Positions 26,951 through 27,672 of a stretch of DNA of 27,672 nt are shown in pieces. The notes under the pieces were generated by a model. The model ran no database searches. It had not been told where the DNA came from and worked only from the letters and a program-made list of their open reading frames with translations. Both the position numbers and the translations under genes were made by a program. Origin of the DNA: an uncultured Oscillospiraceae bacterium (lineage in GTDB: Bacteria; Bacillota; Clostridia; Oscillospirales; Acutalibacteraceae); contig URGA01000019.1 in assembly GCA_900547275.1 (NCBI GenBank), forward strand, positions 1 to 27,672. The letters are read 5' to 3'. Position 1 is the first letter of the stretch. Each line of letters opens with the position of its first letter.

Positions 26951-27037
26951 GCCGATGTGATGGAATTGGCAGACGTGCTGGACTCAAAATCCAGTGGTAG
27001 CGATACCGTGCGGGTTCGACCCCCGCCATCGGCACCA
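26951..27037 (+). tRNA. tRNA-Leu (anticodon CAA)
   Basis: The acceptor stem GCCGATG pairs with CATCGGC at 27027-27033, followed by discriminator A and encoded CCA (27035-27037). The anticodon loop gives CAA between GGACT and AATCC. A long variable arm (GTGGTAGCGATACCGTG) marks a class II tRNA, and the T arm has GGTTCGACCC. It reads UUG. No promoter separates it from the preceding tRNA-Leu, so the two are likely one transcript. Confidence 0.97.
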
Positions 27038-27041
27038 TCCC

Positions 27042-27083
27042 GAAAACCTTAGAGCGCTGAGGCGCATAGGGTTTTCTTTTTTT
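27042..27083 (+). terminator. Intrinsic terminator after the tRNA pair
   Basis: GAAAACCTTA (27042-27051) pairs with TAGGGTTTTC (27067-27076) including one G-U pair; an inner GCGC/GCGC stem (27054-27057, 27062-27065) closes a TGAG loop. A seven-T run follows (27077-27083). Confidence 0.9.
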
Positions 27084-27266
27084 GGTGTATTATAACGTAT
27101 CGTCTAATTCCTTGATAGCAACAGGCAGGGCGTTGAAACGATCTCTTCTATCCCTGACAAATCAGTTGTTTTCCTTATTCCGCTTATTCTGATTTTCTGC
27201 TGAAATTCGTTACAATATGACTGTTTTTACAGGATAAAACAAGGTGATAATGTCTTTTATTTATCA

Positions 27267-27290
27267 TTTACACAGTTTTATTGGTGTAAA
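27267..27290 (+). repeat. Inverted repeat next to the last promoter, possible operator
   Basis: Perfect 7-bp arms TTTACAC (27267-27273) and GTGTAAA (27284-27290) with a 10-nt spacer end 2 bp before the -35 box. The geometry, about 1.5 helical turns between arm centres, could suit a dimeric regulator, but no regulator can be named. Confidence 0.4.
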
Positions 27291-27292
27291 AG

Positions 27293-27321
27293 TTGCAATT
27301 CTTGGCTGATTTGTATATAAT
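27293..27321 (+). promoter_or_regulatory. Sigma-A-type promoter for the secreted-protein gene
   Basis: TTGCAA (27293-27298) and TATAAT (27316-27321) are 17 bp apart. Transcription would begin near 27328, giving a leader of about 60 nt before the coding region. Confidence 0.8.
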
Positions 27322-27386
27322 AACTGTGTTTTGCACAAACATATCATTATAGTTTTTCAGAATAAATACCCTAAGGGGGCCTTTTT

Positions 27387-27672
27387 ATCAACAGAAAAAT
27401 AGTTGCCGGTGCAGTGGCAGGACTTCTGTCCGTCTCCGTTTTAACAAGCGGAATAACCACTTACGCACTTGCAGAAAAGCAGTCTGCAAAGCCCGGTTAC
27501 GCTCTTAACGTAACTATTACCGACGATGCGGCTGTCGACAATGAAGTTTCAGCAAAAATAAAAGTTAAAGACGTTTCATCTTCAAAAGCAACCCTTTACT
27601 GGGACGCGGCGGGTCTGTTTAATAACTACCGCATTTACCAGTATGACTTTATCCTGAAAAAGTGGATGGTTT
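27387..27672 (+). CDS. Secreted protein of unknown function, 3' end outside the window, unusual start
   Basis: The frame encodes a clear Sec signal peptide: a basic NRKI n-region, the hydrophobic core VAGAVAGLLSVSVL, and a likely cleavage site in TTYALA before EKQSAKP. The mature part begins with about 65 residues of beta-rich, extracellular-looking sequence (YALNVTITDD, VSAKIKVKDV, ATLYWDAAG) with no domain I can name. The frame is closed upstream by TAA at 27372-27374. AAGGGGG (27373-27379) is a strong ribosome binding site, but no ATG, GTG or TTG lies at the right distance; ATC at 27387 does, 7 nt away. The first standard start, GTG at 27414, would remove the basic n-region. I give 27387 as the most likely start with low certainty. 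Confidence 0.65.
   Translation, partial: MNRKIVAGAVAGLLSVSVLTSGITTYALAEKQSAKPGYALNVTITDDAAVDNEVSAKIKVKDVSSSKATLYWDAAGLFNNYRIYQYDFILKKWMV

Larger units (their letters stand above)
27084..27386 (+). other. Intergenic stretch with no supported gene
   Basis: About 300 A+T-rich bases separate the tRNA terminator from the last gene. Bases 27084-27240 show nothing I can assign. The downstream part holds an inverted repeat (27267-27290) and a promoter (27293-27321). A 19-codon frame at 27250-27309 has an AAGGTG upstream but overlaps the promoter and resembles nothing known. Confidence 0.6.

Noticed and set aside
27250..27309. A 19-codon frame with an AAGGTG upstream, before the last promoter
   Set aside because: It overlaps the inverted repeat and the -35 box and resembles no known peptide; the ribosome-site match alone is weak.

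Overview
The window looks like a chromosomal stretch from a low-to-moderate G+C, Gram-positive, endospore-forming Clostridia-type bacterium. A Ruminococcaceae/Oscillospiraceae-like relative is my best guess, not proven. The reasons are the Firmicutes-type gene order ispA-dxs-tlyA-nadK-argR-recN, an AddAB (not RecBCD) nuclease, the sporulation gene spoIIR, purine-rich ribosome binding sites, several TTG starts, and sigma-A promoters with 17-bp spacers. Every recognised gene is on the + strand. I see no insertion sequence, prophage, CRISPR array, rRNA or plasmid function. Most of the window is housekeeping, and I did not find a convincing new multi-gene system.

Region 1 (1-7690): the 3' part of ispA, then a promoter and dxs, tlyA, nadK, argR and recN. 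From dxs to recN each gene overlaps the next by 1-8 nt. tyrS follows after a 97-nt gap and ends at a strong intrinsic terminator. This cluster combines isoprenoid precursor supply, rRNA methylation, NADP synthesis, arginine-responsive regulation, recombination repair and tRNA charging.

Region 2 (7691-25185): a sigma-A-like promoter opens a run of eleven tightly packed genes with no visible terminator: ligA, an unknown two-helix membrane protein, murD, two tandem M42 peptidases, a GNAT acetyltransferase, a methionine gamma-lyase-family PLP enzyme, a DUF2461 protein, a phosphohexomutase, addB and addA. The themes are DNA ligation and break repair, cell-wall precursor synthesis, peptide turnover and sugar-phosphate metabolism.

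Region 3 (25186-27083): rpmE (zinc-type L31) with its own promoter and terminator, a YigZ/IMPACT-family gene, a terminator, spoIIR, and two co-transcribed leucine tRNAs (anticodons UAA and CAA) closed by a terminator. Space is used very economically: the spoIIR ribosome binding site lies in the upstream terminator stem, and the spoIIR stop codon lies inside the tRNA promoter.

Region 4 (27084-27672): about 300 nt without a gene, holding a good promoter with an inverted repeat just upstream, then the start of a secreted protein cut by the window edge. That gene has a fine ribosome binding site and signal peptide but no standard start codon in the expected place. The most notable other points are an AddB Walker A motif ending in GKI instead of GKT, a 13-nt block shared by the dxs and rpmE promoters, and the absence of spoIVB-spo0A after recN.
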